NCBI GenBank assembly: GCA_965223035.1
Contig: OZ244980.1
Location: 3,286,001 to 3,350,000, forward strand
Direction: 5' to 3'
Length of the DNA: 64,000 bases
From: CAMDPA01 sp965223035
GTDB lineage: Bacteria; Pseudomonadota; Alphaproteobacteria; Rhizobiales; Hyphomicrobiaceae
The notes below the pieces were generated by a model that ran no database searches, was not told the DNA's origin, and saw only the letters and a program-made list of their open reading frames with translations. A program made the position numbers and the translations under genes. Of this stretch, positions 51,274 through 60,260 are shown in pieces; the stretch's first letter is position 1; each line of letters starts with the position of its first letter.

Positions 51274-52167
51274 TCAGCCGTTAGCGTCGTTCGTGCGGCC
51301 CAACACGCGGCCGGCGACGGCGTCGAGCTTAGCGATCAGCGCGGGGTCCCGCGCCTCCGGTGCGGTGATGACGGCAACCTCAAGTGCTCGGTCCGAGCCG
51401 ATTGGGCAGGGCTGATGCTCGCGCGGGAAGCTTTGCGCCAAGGTCAGCACCAACCGTTGCGCGTTCTGCGTGTTGGCGTGCATGATCTTGATCACCGCGG
51501 CAACGTCAACGTGAGCGTGTTCATCATGCCAGCAGTCATAATCTGTCACCATCGCCACGGTGGCGTAACAAAGCTCCGCCTCGCGCGCGAGCTTGGCTTC
51601 GGGCATGTTGGTCATGCCGATCACGTCGCAACCCCATGAACGATACAGATTGCTTTCCGCGCGTGAGGAAAACTGTGGCCCCTCCATGGCCAGGTAGGTG
51701 CCGCCCCGAACGACGGCGATCTGGGCGGCGCGGGCGGCGGCCTCGATGCGCTCAACGAGCGCCGGGCTGACCGGATCGGCCATCGATACGTGTGCGACCA
51801 GCCCCTCGCCAAAGAAGCTCTTTTGGCGAGCGAATGTGCGATCGATGAACTGATCCACGAGGACGAATGTTCCTGGCGCCAAGGCCTCTCGAAACGAACC
51901 GCATGCGGATATTGACACCAGGTCCGTGACGCCGGCCCGCTTCATTGCGTCGATATTGGCCCGATAGTCAATGTCGGTTGGCGACAACCGATGGCCGCGG
52001 CCGTGACGGGGCAGAAATCGAATCGGCAGACCGGCGATCTCCGCGAACAGTATCTGGTCGGACGGAGTCCCCCAGGGGCTCGTCACCGACTGCCACTGTT
52101 GCCGCTCAAGACCGGGCAGATGGTAAAATCCACTGCCACCGATGATGCCGAGAACTGCCGCAGCCAT
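51274..52167 (-). CDS. mtnP: S-methyl-5'-thioadenosine phosphorylase
   Basis: Cleaves methylthioadenosine to adenine and methylthioribose-1-phosphate in methionine salvage and polyamine metabolism. The 297-residue protein has LGIIGGSGFYHLPGL (phosphate loop), PRHGRGHRLSPTDIDYRANI, ISACGSFREALAPGTFVLVDQFID, GTYLAMEGPQFSSRAESNLYR (substrate site), DVIGMTNMPEAKLAREAELCYATVAMVTDYDCW. The frame is open to 52308, but the extra N-terminus would be encoded by a dispersed repeat, and a perfect AGGAGG lies 6 bases before the Met at 52167, so I use that start. Confidence 0.94.
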   Translation of the reverse strand: MAAAVLGIIGGSGFYHLPGLERQQWQSVTSPWGTPSDQILFAEIAGLPIRFLPRHGRGHRLSPTDIDYRANIDAMKRAGVTDLVSISACGSFREALAPGTFVLVDQFIDRTFARQKSFFGEGLVAHVSMADPVSPALVERIEAAARAAQIAVVRGGTYLAMEGPQFSSRAESNLYRSWGCDVIGMTNMPEAKLAREAELCYATVAMVTDYDCWHDEHAHVDVAAVIKIMHANTQNAQRLVLTLAQSFPREHQPCPIGSDRALEVAVITAPEARDPALIAKLDAVAGRVLGRTNDANG

Positions 52168-52228
52168 GCAAAACCTCCTATACGCGCGCCGCGGCGCGCC
52201 GCCGGTCGCCGGTGCACCAACGCCGACT

Positions 52229-52313
52229 GAGAGCAACCTGCTTTTCATCGGGATCGTTCCGATCCCGATGAAAAGCAGAAGAGTGCTCGACACTTTAAGG
52301 ACGATCATCGTGC
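52229..52313. repeat. Dispersed hairpin repeat, copy 9 (A, then B start)
   Basis: Has the most perfect hairpin A in the window: GCTTTTCATCGGGATCG (52240-52256) and CGATCCCGATGAAAAGC (52260-52276) pair over 17 bp with a 3-base loop. CACTTTAAGGACGATCATCGTGC follows, then hairpin B is missing. It lies upstream of mtnP, so it is in a 5' region rather than after a stop codon. Confidence 0.85.
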
Positions 52314-52459
52314 ACCACTGCGTGCGATGCCATCAACCGGAGATATGAGGCCCACACGCGGCAGCTCGCTGTCGGCGCTGTTCAAGCTTGGGCTGGTGGG
52401 CGGATAATCCAGTCTTACCAACCCTCGCTCGGCGCCGGGTCAAGCCCCCATCGACCCGG

Positions 52460-52523
52460 CTAGAGCAACCTGCCTTTAATCGGAACCGGCTTTGCGGTTC
52501 CGATTTAAGCCGCGATGATCTAG
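52460..52523. repeat. Dispersed hairpin repeat, copy 10 (short form, hybrid of A and B)
   Basis: CTAGAGCAACCTGCC at one end and CGCGATGATCTAG at the other, but the internal stem TTTAATCGGAACCG / CGGTTCCGATTTAA is of the B type. Both ends are CTAG. It sits in an intergenic gap (52314-52709) that otherwise shows no gene; petC ends 186 bases further on. Confidence 0.85.
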
Positions 52524-52709
52524 CACAAAGGCGCCAGCTCGCCGGCAACGGAGCCACCACCATCCCAATGTGACCGCACGCAGGTGACGACGTGCTCAGG
52601 TCCGACATGGCTGTCAGCCAGATCATATCCGCCGATCGGCGATAGCCGGGCCGGCCCGCTCCCCACCGGTGTCAGACGGGTGTTCTGGACCAGATGGTCA
52701 CCGCTTGCG

Positions 52710-53699
52710 TCAGTGGACGTCGCGCCAAATCGCCCGCTTCGCAAAGAACAACAGGATCGACATCACCAACAGGTAGAACAGCACCTGCCACCCCATCGCC
52801 TTGCGCGTTTCCAGCGTCGGATCCGCGGCCCAAGACAGGAACGCCGTGACGTCCCTTGCATAGTTGGCGACGGTGCCGGCGGTACCGTCCTGGTACTCGA
52901 CCAAGTCATCGCTCAACGGTGGCGCCATCGCGATTTGATGTCCGGGAAAGGCAGCGTTGTAGTTCATCAAGTCGGCCATCGGCGCGCAGGTGTCGGGCTG
53001 GCCGTCCTGGCCCTGTTCGACGGCCACGCAGCGCTCCACACCCCCCTCATCACGAATGTCCCCCTCCGCGATGGCCACCAGCCGCCCACCGTCCCGCCGA
53101 TAGGCCGGTGCTTTCTCCTTGTAGTCCGTCAGCAAGGCGTAAAGGTAATCCGAGCCGCCTTCCTGATATCCTGTCGCAATGTCGCGCAGCATTGAAAGCG
53201 GGTGCATCCACACCGAGCCATGATACGCGACGTTGCGGGCCTTGGTGATCAAAGACAAATCGGGCGGGTAGGCGCCGTTGTTGGCCGCGCGGGCCTCTTG
53301 CTCATTCTTGAACGGGTCCGGAAACCGATCCGACAGCCGGCCTGGCCGCATAAACATGCTGCCTTCGTCGTTCGGACCGTCCTCGATCTCGTAGGATGCA
53401 GCCAGCGAACGAACACCGGCTTCGGAAAACTGGGGACCGCCGCTTTCCAAGAGGTTGCGGAAAGCGATGCGCTTCAGGCCATGGCACGATGCGCACACCT
53501 CCTTGTACACCTGAAACCCGCGCTGCAATTGGGCTCGGTCGAACTGACCGAAGATGCCGCCGAACGACCAGTTTTGACGCTGGATCTCCGCGCCGCCGCC
53601 GGCCGCTTGCACCGGAGCAGCGAACAGGGCAACCGCTAGCCCTGCACCGAGCAAACTGTGAACAGGACCGGTCTTGGTGAACTTCGTTGCGCCACTCAT
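52710..53699 (-). CDS. petC: Cytochrome c1 of the bc1 complex
   Basis: A 329-residue heme protein of ubiquinol-cytochrome c reductase that passes electrons from the Rieske protein to cytochrome c. It has a signal peptide (LLGAGLAVALFAAPVQA), heme-binding CASCH in YKEVCASCHGLKRIAF, RPGRLSDRFPDPF, NNGAYPPDLSLI, the Met ligand in HQIAMAPPL, and a C-terminal membrane anchor (MGWQVLFYLLVMSILLFFA). An insertion around RCVAVEQGQDGQPDTCAP with two Cys resembles the disulfide loop of alphaproteobacterial c1. GGGAGG 7 bases before the start. It is the last gene of petA-petB-petC, 21 bases after petB. Confidence 0.96.
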   Translation of the reverse strand: MSGATKFTKTGPVHSLLGAGLAVALFAAPVQAAGGGAEIQRQNWSFGGIFGQFDRAQLQRGFQVYKEVCASCHGLKRIAFRNLLESGGPQFSEAGVRSLAASYEIEDGPNDEGSMFMRPGRLSDRFPDPFKNEQEARAANNGAYPPDLSLITKARNVAYHGSVWMHPLSMLRDIATGYQEGGSDYLYALLTDYKEKAPAYRRDGGRLVAIAEGDIRDEGGVERCVAVEQGQDGQPDTCAPMADLMNYNAAFPGHQIAMAPPLSDDLVEYQDGTAGTVANYARDVTAFLSWAADPTLETRKAMGWQVLFYLLVMSILLFFAKRAIWRDVH

Positions 53700-53720
53700 C
53701 GCTTTGCCTCCCGCCGTCCG

Positions 53721-55007
53721 CTATCGCTTTTCAGCCGTAGCCGGTACTGCGGCGGGCGACCCGGACCCGCCCCCGGCGGCAGCACCGCCCTTCCCGAGCA
53801 CAGCCTCGGTGATCGACCGCGGCAACGGTCTCGGCGTCTCTATGATGCCGACGATCGGCATAATGATCAGGAAGTGTGCGAAATAGTAGAGCGTGAACAC
53901 CCGCGCCCACAGCACGTATTCACCCTCGGCTGGCTTAGCACCCAAATAGCCCAGCGCCAGGCAGGTGAACACGAACAGCCAGAAGAACCAGCGGTAGATC
54001 GGCCGATACTTGGTCGAACGGACCCGACTGGTATCGAGCCAGGACACGAAAGCCAGGATCACAACGGCGCCAATCATCGCCACCACGCCGCCCAGCTTTG
54101 AGGGGATGGCCCTGAGGATCGCGTAGAACGGCAGGAAGTACCACTCCGGCACGATGTGCGTTGGGGTGACCAGCGGATCGGCCGGAATGAAGTTGTCGGA
54201 GTGGCCCAAGTAGTCCGGGACGTAAAACACCAACCAAGCGAACACCAGCGCGAACACCGCGAGCGCGAACATGTCCTTGAACACCGCGTAAGGGCTCATC
54301 GGCACCGAATCCGACTTGGTCTTGATCTCCACGCCGGTCGGATTGTTCTGCCCGGCCACGTGCAGCGCCCAGACATGCAAGATCACCAATCCCGCGATCA
54401 CGAACGGGAACAGATAATGTAGGCTATAGAACCGGTTCAGCGTCGCGCCGGACACCGAATATCCGCCCCACAGCCAAGTCACGATCGCCTCGCCGAACAG
54501 AGGAATGGCTGAAAAGAAATTGGTGATCACGGTGGCGCCCCAGAAGCTCATCTGCCCCCAGGGCAGGGTGTAGCCAAGAAACGCCGTCGCCATCATCACC
54601 AGATAGATCAGCACGCCGATAATCCATAGAACCTCGCGCGGCGCCTTATAGGAACCGTAATAGAGGCCACGGAAGATGTGGATGTAGACGGCGAGGAAGA
54701 ACATCGAGCCGCCGACCGCATGGAGCGAGCGCAACAGCCAGCCGTAGTTCACGTCACGACGAATCCGCTCGACGCTATCGAAGGCCTGGTCGGCGCTCGG
54801 CACATAGTGCATGGCAAGCACGATGCCGGTAATCAGCTGCACCACGAGGCAAAAGGTCAGAATGCCACCGAACGTCCAATAATAGTTGAGATTGCGTGGG
54901 GTCGGGAACTCCACGAACTGGCCATGCATCATGCGCATGACCGGTAGCCGCTCATCCCACCATTTGGCCGTCCGCGAACGGGGCTGATAGGTCGACTCGT
55001 GTTCCAT
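53721..55007 (-). CDS. petB: Cytochrome b of the bc1 complex
   Basis: A 428-residue, eight-helix membrane subunit with two b hemes. The His ligands are in SLHAVGGSMFFLAVYIHIFRG and in the helix ending VILHVWALHVAG; the Qo-site motif PEWY is in VPEWYFLPFYAIL; GGYSVSGATLNRFYSLHYLFPF is typical. Length fits alphaproteobacterial cytochrome b, with a Gly/Ala/Pro-rich C-terminal tail beyond the last helix. It is preceded by petA (14 bases) and followed by petC, so the three form an operon. Confidence 0.97.
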   Translation of the reverse strand: MEHESTYQPRSRTAKWWDERLPVMRMMHGQFVEFPTPRNLNYYWTFGGILTFCLVVQLITGIVLAMHYVPSADQAFDSVERIRRDVNYGWLLRSLHAVGGSMFFLAVYIHIFRGLYYGSYKAPREVLWIIGVLIYLVMMATAFLGYTLPWGQMSFWGATVITNFFSAIPLFGEAIVTWLWGGYSVSGATLNRFYSLHYLFPFVIAGLVILHVWALHVAGQNNPTGVEIKTKSDSVPMSPYAVFKDMFALAVFALVFAWLVFYVPDYLGHSDNFIPADPLVTPTHIVPEWYFLPFYAILRAIPSKLGGVVAMIGAVVILAFVSWLDTSRVRSTKYRPIYRWFFWLFVFTCLALGYLGAKPAEGEYVLWARVFTLYYFAHFLIIMPIVGIIETPRPLPRSITEAVLGKGGAAAGGGSGSPAAVPATAEKR

Positions 55008-55021
55008 GGCGAAGGTGCTTT

Positions 55022-55564
55022 CTACCCGATTACGATCTTAGACTTGGCCTCATCGGTGAAGGCGTAAGGCGGAACTGGAAGATTGTTCGGCGCCGGACCT
55101 TTGCGTATGCGACCTGAGGTATCATAGTGCGAACCGTGACACGGGCAGAACCAGCCGCCAAAGTCGCCTTTGCTGTCGCCCAGGCTTTGACCTTTGGGGA
55201 TACAGCCGAGGTGGGTGCAGACACCGACCAAGACCAGCCATTGCTCGCTGCCCTTCTTGACCCGATCAACGTCTGGCTCCGGATCTGGCAGCGCGGCCAA
55301 CTTGACCGCGCGTGCGGCCTCGATCTCAGCCTCCGTGCGGCGGCGGATGAACACTGGCTTGCCCCGCCATTTGACGGTGATCGACTGGCCCACTTCGACC
55401 GGCGACAAATCGACCTCAGTGGTGGACAAGGCCAATGAGCCCGCATCCGGGTTCATCTGCGATATGAACGGCCACAACGCCAGCGCACCGCCGACCGCCG
55501 CAAAGCTGGTTGCGGCAACGACAATAAAGTCGCGCCGGTCAGGGTTGTCCGGATGTGACGACAC
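55022..55564 (-). CDS. petA: Rieske iron-sulfur protein of the bc1 complex
   Basis: A 180-residue subunit with a twin-arginine-type N-terminus (DRRDFIVVAATSFAAVGGALALWPF) that doubles as membrane anchor, a linker, and the Rieske domain with cluster boxes CTHLGCIP and CPCHGSHYD. The region GKPVFIRRRTEAEIEAARAVKLA is standard for the family. The start is GTG with GGGAGG 5 bases upstream. First gene of petABC. Confidence 0.96.
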   Translation of the reverse strand: MSSHPDNPDRRDFIVVAATSFAAVGGALALWPFISQMNPDAGSLALSTTEVDLSPVEVGQSITVKWRGKPVFIRRRTEAEIEAARAVKLAALPDPEPDVDRVKKGSEQWLVLVGVCTHLGCIPKGQSLGDSKGDFGGWFCPCHGSHYDTSGRIRKGPAPNNLPVPPYAFTDEAKSKIVIG

Positions 55565-55929
55565 TTGAGCCTCCCATTATCTCTGCCAGGCCGCTGTCAC
55601 GGTTCGTCGATCACGCAACGATAACGCAATCTGCAAGGTCCGGCTGGCAAACGCTGGCAACAATCGTTGACTGACCCGCTCGCGTGCGTAACAAGATGCG
55701 ACAAGACATCCCGGCACCCTGCGCCCACGGCAGGCTATCGCTACCCTTGCTATAGTGTTGCCAAACCCCTACCCCAACGGCGCGTATTGCCACGGTCTGA
55801 TTGCTACGGTCTTTGTGGCACCGTTTCCAAGCCGCCTCAAGGTAAAGGGGGCAGCACGACCAAGAGGCAATTTGGCGCATCCAGCACCACTTGAATTCTT
55901 AACGTCGTTCCAGCCGTCGCGGAAGTCTT
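55565..55929. other. Divergent intergenic region between petA and trmL
   Basis: Should carry the petABC promoter. No gene recognised; dispersed repeat copy 11 occupies the trmL side. Confidence 0.45.
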
Positions 55930-56065
55930 TGAGCAGCCTGCGTTTCATCGCAAGCCAAAGGATTTCGATGGAAAGCAGACCGGTGCTCGAAACGTCAGGA
56001 GCGCTCATCTTTATGCCTTGAGCTGGCAGCGTGTGAGCGGCGCCAGCTCAGCGCCCGATGATCTA
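55930..56065. repeat. Dispersed hairpin repeat, copy 11 (diverged, A then degenerate B)
   Basis: GAGCAGCCTGC, TTTCATCG...CGATGGAAAGCAG, GTGCTCGAAACGTCAGGAGCGCTCATC, then a degraded hairpin B that ends CCCGATGATCTAG. It is the most diverged of the listed copies and ends 40 bases before the trmL start. Confidence 0.7.
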
Positions 56066-56105
56066 GCTTCCGGCAACCGCTGGCGGCACCCTGTTGAGCG
56101 GTCCC

Positions 56106-56588
56106 ATGCGAATCGCACTTTATCAACCCGACATTGCCCAGAACACCGGCACCATCATGCGAATGGCGGCCTGCCTCGGGCTCGGCGTCGATCTCATCCT
56201 GCCGGCCGGCTTCGAGGTGACCGATCGCGCATTCCGGCGCTCGGGACTGGACTATTTGAGCCACGTGGCGGTGACGCGCCACCGCGACTGGGCGGCCTTT
56301 GAACAGTGGCGTGCGACAGCCAACAGCCCGCGCCTGGTGCTGCTGACCACCAAAGCTGACCAGGCGCACGTCACGTTTGCGTTCAACGCATCCGACATCT
56401 TAGTCGTCGGGCGCGAGAGCGGCGGTGTGCCAGAGATGGTGCATCGCAGCGCGGATGCGCGCATCGTGGTGCCGATGCGGTCCGGGCTGCGCTCACTGAA
56501 CGTCGCCGTTGCGACCGCAATCGTGGCCGGCGAAGCGATGCGCCAGACCGGTGGCTTTGCAACTGAACCGATCGGCCCCACCAATTGA
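56106..56588 (+). CDS. trmL: tRNA (cytidine(34)-2'-O)-methyltransferase TrmL
   Basis: A 160-residue SPOUT methyltransferase that modifies the wobble base of tRNA-Leu isoacceptors. The knot motifs are present: LYQPDIAQNTGTIMRMAACLGLGVDLILP (motif 1), ILVVGRESGGVPEMVH (motif 2) and VVPMRSGLRSLNVAVATAIVAGEA (motif 3). The position beside petABC is common in alphaproteobacteria. The start is at 56106; an ATG at 56094 is also in frame. Confidence 0.94.
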   Translation: MRIALYQPDIAQNTGTIMRMAACLGLGVDLILPAGFEVTDRAFRRSGLDYLSHVAVTRHRDWAAFEQWRATANSPRLVLLTTKADQAHVTFAFNASDILVVGRESGGVPEMVHRSADARIVVPMRSGLRSLNVAVATAIVAGEAMRQTGGFATEPIGPTN

Positions 56589-56700
56589 CAGCGGCGCCCT
56601 GATTGCGCGACTCTCGGTCTTAACAGGAGCGCTGCTACGGCGGCACCAGCGGGCGCCGATACCAGCGCGTCCAGATCGCCGTCGCATGGGGAGTGAAGCC

Positions 56701-57594
56701 ATGGCCAAATTCATCATCAACACGCACAACCGCCTGCAGGAGTGGGTCGCCGATGACAACGGTTATTTTCGGGACGAGGGCCTCGACTACCAACTCACGC
56801 CGCTGAAATTGATGAAACCGTCCGACGCTGCGGCCCCGGCCGCGAGCGGCGGCACCCTTGCTGACAATTACAACGGCGCGTTTCAGACCTACGAACGGGG
56901 TCGCGACGCTTCGATCAGTTGCGCCTGCCATTGGACGGTCAACATGGCGGCCTCGGCCGGTCACGGGCGGCTGTGGGGACAGTGCTACTCCATCACCCCT
57001 TGTGGAATCTACGTGGCGGAAGCCTCGCCGATCCGCAAGCCGGAGGATTTGGCCGGGGTCGACGTCCATGTCGGTTACCAGTCCGGCAGCCACTATGCGA
57101 CCATCCAGGCACTGGAGCCGTTCATGGCGGGTGATGCGATCAAGCTCAAGTTTGGCGGCGGCCCGGCGGATCGGGTCGATCAACTGCTGTCGGGGCAGGC
57201 GCCGGCGGCGACGGTGTTTGGCATGCAATCCTATATCGTTGAGCAACTGGGGTTCCGGAAGATCGCCGATGCCACGTTCATGATCGCCGCACTGGTTCCC
57301 GACGGCGTCGAAGTTGAGGACGTCAAGAAGTACTATCGCGCGTTGCGCCGCGCGCAGGCGGACATCGATCGCATGCATCAAGCCTATACCCACTTTTACC
57401 GCAACGAATTACCGGAACGTCACGCAAAGCTCGTCGATGTCCGTCGGTTTGGTCCAGGCGAACGGCTGGTGTTCGAGCCCTATTCGCAGGAACTCTACGA
57501 AGCTACCCATCGTTGGGTGGTCGAGCGCGAGATCTTTACGCCGGACAAGGCCGGACCGAGCCGGTTCAATGAAGCGGTGGTGGCCGCACCTTAG
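56701..57594 (+). CDS. NMT1/Pht5-like substrate-binding-fold protein
   Basis: A 297-residue protein of the type-2 binding fold, related to the genes at 18515 and 20864. Landmarks: WVADDNGYFRDEGLDYQLTP, NYNGAFQTYERGRDASISCACHWTVNMAAS, GIYVAEASPIRKPEDLAGVDVHVGYQSGSHYATIQAL and GGGPADRVDQLLSG. There is no signal peptide; it begins MAKFIINTHNRLQEW. It precedes a TauD-type dioxygenase gene by 182 bases, so it could be an enzyme or ligand-binding protein of the same pathway. GGGGAGTG upstream supports the start. Confidence 0.75.
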   Translation: MAKFIINTHNRLQEWVADDNGYFRDEGLDYQLTPLKLMKPSDAAAPAASGGTLADNYNGAFQTYERGRDASISCACHWTVNMAASAGHGRLWGQCYSITPCGIYVAEASPIRKPEDLAGVDVHVGYQSGSHYATIQALEPFMAGDAIKLKFGGGPADRVDQLLSGQAPAATVFGMQSYIVEQLGFRKIADATFMIAALVPDGVEVEDVKKYYRALRRAQADIDRMHQAYTHFYRNELPERHAKLVDVRRFGPGERLVFEPYSQELYEATHRWVVEREIFTPDKAGPSRFNEAVVAAP

Positions 57595-57776
57595 CGCCCT
57601 CGATGTTGCATCATTCAACCTTCAACGTGAAGCATGCCCGCAACACTTAACCCACAGCGTGATTCACCTCGGAGCCGGCTTGAGATGATGTAGCGGTCAA
57701 CCGAACCACTGCTCAGTTGGCAGCAACGATCGGCCGGGCCCGAACGCGCCCGACCACCCCTCCCGGAGAGCACCGG

Positions 57777-58589
57777 ATGACCTACGAGACGATCACTGTA
57801 AAGCCAGTCTCACCGCACATCGGCGCTGAGATCGGCAACATCGACCTGACCAAGCCGCTGAGCAACCGCCAAGTCGACGAGCTGAAGATCGCCTTCACAG
57901 AACACCTCGTCATCTTCTTCCGGGATCAGCAGATCAGCTTCGATGATCAAGTGCGGGTGGCGAGCCACTTCGGGCCGCTGGGCCGGCACGTCGGCGCCAC
58001 CACCATCTCGAAGACGACCGACAATCCGTATATCCGAAAGTTCCACTACGACGAGAAGACCATCCGAATCTCCGGCGACAACTGGCATTCTGATCAATCC
58101 TGCGCGGACGTCCCGCCTTTGGGCAGCATGCTCTATAATCACACGGTCCCACCCAAAGGCGGCGGCGATACCCTGTTCGCCAGCCAGTACGCAGCTTACG
58201 ATGCGCTATCGGATCGCATGAAGCGCTACTTGGACGGTCTGACGGCAACCCATGATGGGACCCGCGTGTTCGGGCCCGGCACGCCCACTGCGGTGCATCC
58301 GGTGGTGATCCGGCATCCGGTCAGTGGCAAGAAAGCGGTCTACGTCAACACTGATTTTACGTCCCACATCAACGAGCTGTCGCGCCAGGAGAGCGAGGCG
58401 ATGCTACGCTTTCTCTACGAGCACTGTGGGCGGGATGACTGGGCCTGCAGGTTCCGCTGGCAGCCGCATTCGATCGCGTTCTGGGACAACCGGTGCGCTC
58501 AGCATAAGGCGCTGTGGGATTACTACCCGCATGTGCGGTCCGGTTACCGCGTGCAGGTAGAAGGCAGCGGTCGCCCGGTGGCGGGCTAG
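57777..58589 (+). CDS. TauD/TfdA-family Fe(II)/2-oxoglutarate dioxygenase
   Basis: A 270-residue dioxygenase that couples 2-oxoglutarate decarboxylation to oxidation of a small organic substrate. The iron triad is visible: His104 and Asp106 in WHSDQSC, and His243 in CAQHKALWDYYP; Arg254 (VRSGYR) would bind 2-oxoglutarate. Other family segments are HLVIFFRDQQISFDDQV, FGPLGRHVG and LDGLTATHD. The substrate (sulfonate, phenoxyacetate or other) is not deducible. CGGAGAG before 57777 supports the start. Its TAG stop is shared with a dispersed repeat. Confidence 0.92.
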   Translation: MTYETITVKPVSPHIGAEIGNIDLTKPLSNRQVDELKIAFTEHLVIFFRDQQISFDDQVRVASHFGPLGRHVGATTISKTTDNPYIRKFHYDEKTIRISGDNWHSDQSCADVPPLGSMLYNHTVPPKGGGDTLFASQYAAYDALSDRMKRYLDGLTATHDGTRVFGPGTPTAVHPVVIRHPVSGKKAVYVNTDFTSHINELSRQESEAMLRFLYEHCGRDDWACRFRWQPHSIAFWDNRCAQHKALWDYYPHVRSGYRVQVEGSGRPVAG

Positions 58590-58672
58590 GCCAACCTGTA
58601 TTTAGCCGGAATCGGATCGATCCTGATTAAAGGCAGAAAGCTGCTCACCACTTTAAGAGCGATCATCGTGCC
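58586..58672. repeat. Dispersed hairpin repeat, copy 12 (A, then B start), overlapping the TauD stop
   Basis: CTAGGCCAACCTG (TAG 58587-58589 is the stop codon of the dioxygenase), hairpin A with ATTTAGCCGGAATCG / CGATCCTGATTAAAGG, CTGCTCACCACTTTAAGAGCGATCATCGTGCC. It is oriented A to B, opposite to copy 13 on the other side of coxM-coxS. Confidence 0.82.
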
Positions 58673-58745
58673 GTTGGCAGGCCGGGCGCCAGAGCGGGCC
58701 GGCCAAGCCGCTTCCGCCTCAAGCGGACAAAAGCTCACGCGATCA

Positions 58746-59540
58746 TCACACGATCGCGGCGACGGCGCGGCGGGCCATGACCGCGGCCGCGTTGGCGCGA
58801 TACGCGGCCGAGAAGTGAATATCCGACAGCAGATCGGCGTCGGGGATCTTCACGGCCTCGATGGCTTGCGGCGAGAATTTCTGCGCGAGCGCCTGCTCCA
58901 TCTCCGGCACCCGAAACACGCTCGGCCCAGCACCGGTAACCGCCACCCGCACCGACGCACCGAACTTGGCGATCATCACGCCGACGACGGCGAAACCCGA
59001 GGCCGGGTGACGCAGCTTCATATACTTGGCTTGATCCGGCACCTTGAAGCGGACCGCCGTGATGATCTCACCGGGCTCCAGCGCGGTGGTGAACAGCCCG
59101 ACAAAAAACGCCTCGGACGCGATCTTCCGCGTCGTCGTCTCCACCGTCGCATCGAGCCCGACGACGCCGGCGGGATAGCACGCAGCCGGGTCGGCGTTGG
59201 CGATCGAGCCGCCCAGCGTGCCCCGGTTTCGCACGGCTGGATCGGCGATACCTTCAGCGAGCTCCGCCAGCGCCGGGATCGCCCGCTTGACGTCGGCGGA
59301 CGCGGCCACGTCTGCGTGGCAGGTCATCGCGCCAATGACGACCTCATCTGCTTCCACGCGAATGCCCTTCAACTCGGCAATGTTGCCCAGGTCGATCAGA
59401 TCGCTGGGCGCCGCCAAGCGCAGCTTCAGGCTGGGCAGCAACGACATGCCGCCGGCGAGCAGCCGGGGCTCATCGACCGAGGTGAGCGCCGCTGCGGCGG
59501 TCTTGATCTCGGTCGGTGCGTGATAAGCAAAATCGCGCAT
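58746..59540 (-). CDS. FAD-binding (medium) subunit of a molybdenum hydroxylase
   Basis: A 264-residue CoxM-like subunit of the xanthine dehydrogenase family, which shuttles electrons from the Fe-S subunit to FAD. It has the N-terminal FADYHAPTEIKTAAAAL-like start (DFAYHAPTEIKTAAAALTS), the FAD-binding LLAGGMSLLPSLKLRL, AELAEGIADPAVRNRGTLGGSIANADPAA (the second FAD motif, GTLGGSI-ADP), ETTTRKIASEAFF and the CO dehydrogenase flavoprotein C-terminal domain. GAGG 9 bases before 59540. It follows the small subunit gene by 19 bases. Confidence 0.92.
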   Translation of the reverse strand: MRDFAYHAPTEIKTAAAALTSVDEPRLLAGGMSLLPSLKLRLAAPSDLIDLGNIAELKGIRVEADEVVIGAMTCHADVAASADVKRAIPALAELAEGIADPAVRNRGTLGGSIANADPAACYPAGVVGLDATVETTTRKIASEAFFVGLFTTALEPGEIITAVRFKVPDQAKYMKLRHPASGFAVVGVMIAKFGASVRVAVTGAGPSVFRVPEMEQALAQKFSPQAIEAVKIPDADLLSDIHFSAAYRANAAAVMARRAVAAIV

Positions 59541-59559
59541 CGGTGGTACCTCGCTCAAC

Positions 59560-60048
59560 TTATGATTTGCCGGCCGCCGCCATCTTTGCGCTGCCATCCA
59601 TGATCGCCTCGACGATGCCTTGATAGCCCGTACAACGACAGATGTTGCCCTCCAGCTGATGGCGGACGGTTTGTTCGTCGGCGCTAGGCAACCGCCGCGC
59701 GATATCGATGCCCATCATAACCATCCCCGGTGTGCAGAACCCGCACTGCAGACCATGATGCTCCTGGAACGCCGCCTGCATCGGATGCAGCGTCCCATCC
59801 GGCTCAGCCAAGCCTTCGATCGTGGTAACGGTGCACCCATTGGCCTGCACGGCCAGCATGGTGCACGACTTGATGGCCTTGCCCTCGACGTGAACAACGC
59901 AGCATCCGCATTGGGTGGTATCACATCCCACATGGGTGCCCGTCAGCCGCAGATGCTCGCGGATGAATTGCACAAGCAGGGTGCGGGATTCGACCTGCCC
60001 CGTCACCGACTTGCCGTTGACCGTCATTTCAATTGCGTGGCTCACCAT
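59560..60048 (-). CDS. 2Fe-2S (small) subunit of a molybdenum hydroxylase
   Basis: A 162-residue CoxS-like subunit carrying two [2Fe-2S] clusters: plant-type ligands in GCDTTQCGCCVVHVEGKAIKSC and the helical-domain ligands in CGFCTPGMVMM and ICRCTGYQGIVEAI. It passes electrons from the molybdenum site to FAD. The ATG has a very close GGAGG; the adjacent GTG codon may be used instead. It lies upstream of the medium subunit gene and divergent from the large subunit gene. Confidence 0.94.
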   Translation of the reverse strand: MVSHAIEMTVNGKSVTGQVESRTLLVQFIREHLRLTGTHVGCDTTQCGCCVVHVEGKAIKSCTMLAVQANGCTVTTIEGLAEPDGTLHPMQAAFQEHHGLQCGFCTPGMVMMGIDIARRLPSADEQTVRHQLEGNICRCTGYQGIVEAIMDGSAKMAAAGKS

Positions 60049-60260
60049 CGCCTCCGTGCTGGCTCAGTGGCGTCACCTACCCCGTTCGCCAGATCCCCGT
60101 ATGCCAGGGGGTTGAAAGGCGCGGCCATGGTCGGGACGTGCATGCGAAAAGATCGCGAAACTTAGCATGGACGGCGTGGATCAGCCTTGCTACCACAATG
60201 GTCGGATGATCCCCGCTCGCGCCCTATGGTGCCTAACCAAGCGCGGGCGCGCAACCACCA

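Noticed and set aside
50518..51639. 373-codon plus-strand frame opposite the amidohydrolase and mtnP genes
   Set aside because: Antisense to two well-supported genes and shows no domain.
52168..52308. N-terminal extension of mtnP
   Set aside because: The extra codons are the translation of dispersed repeat copy 9, and a perfect AGGAGG precedes the internal Met at 52167.
58668..59603. 311-codon plus-strand frame opposite coxM
   Set aside because: Antisense shadow of a conserved flavoprotein subunit; composition rich in Arg, His and Gly without motifs.
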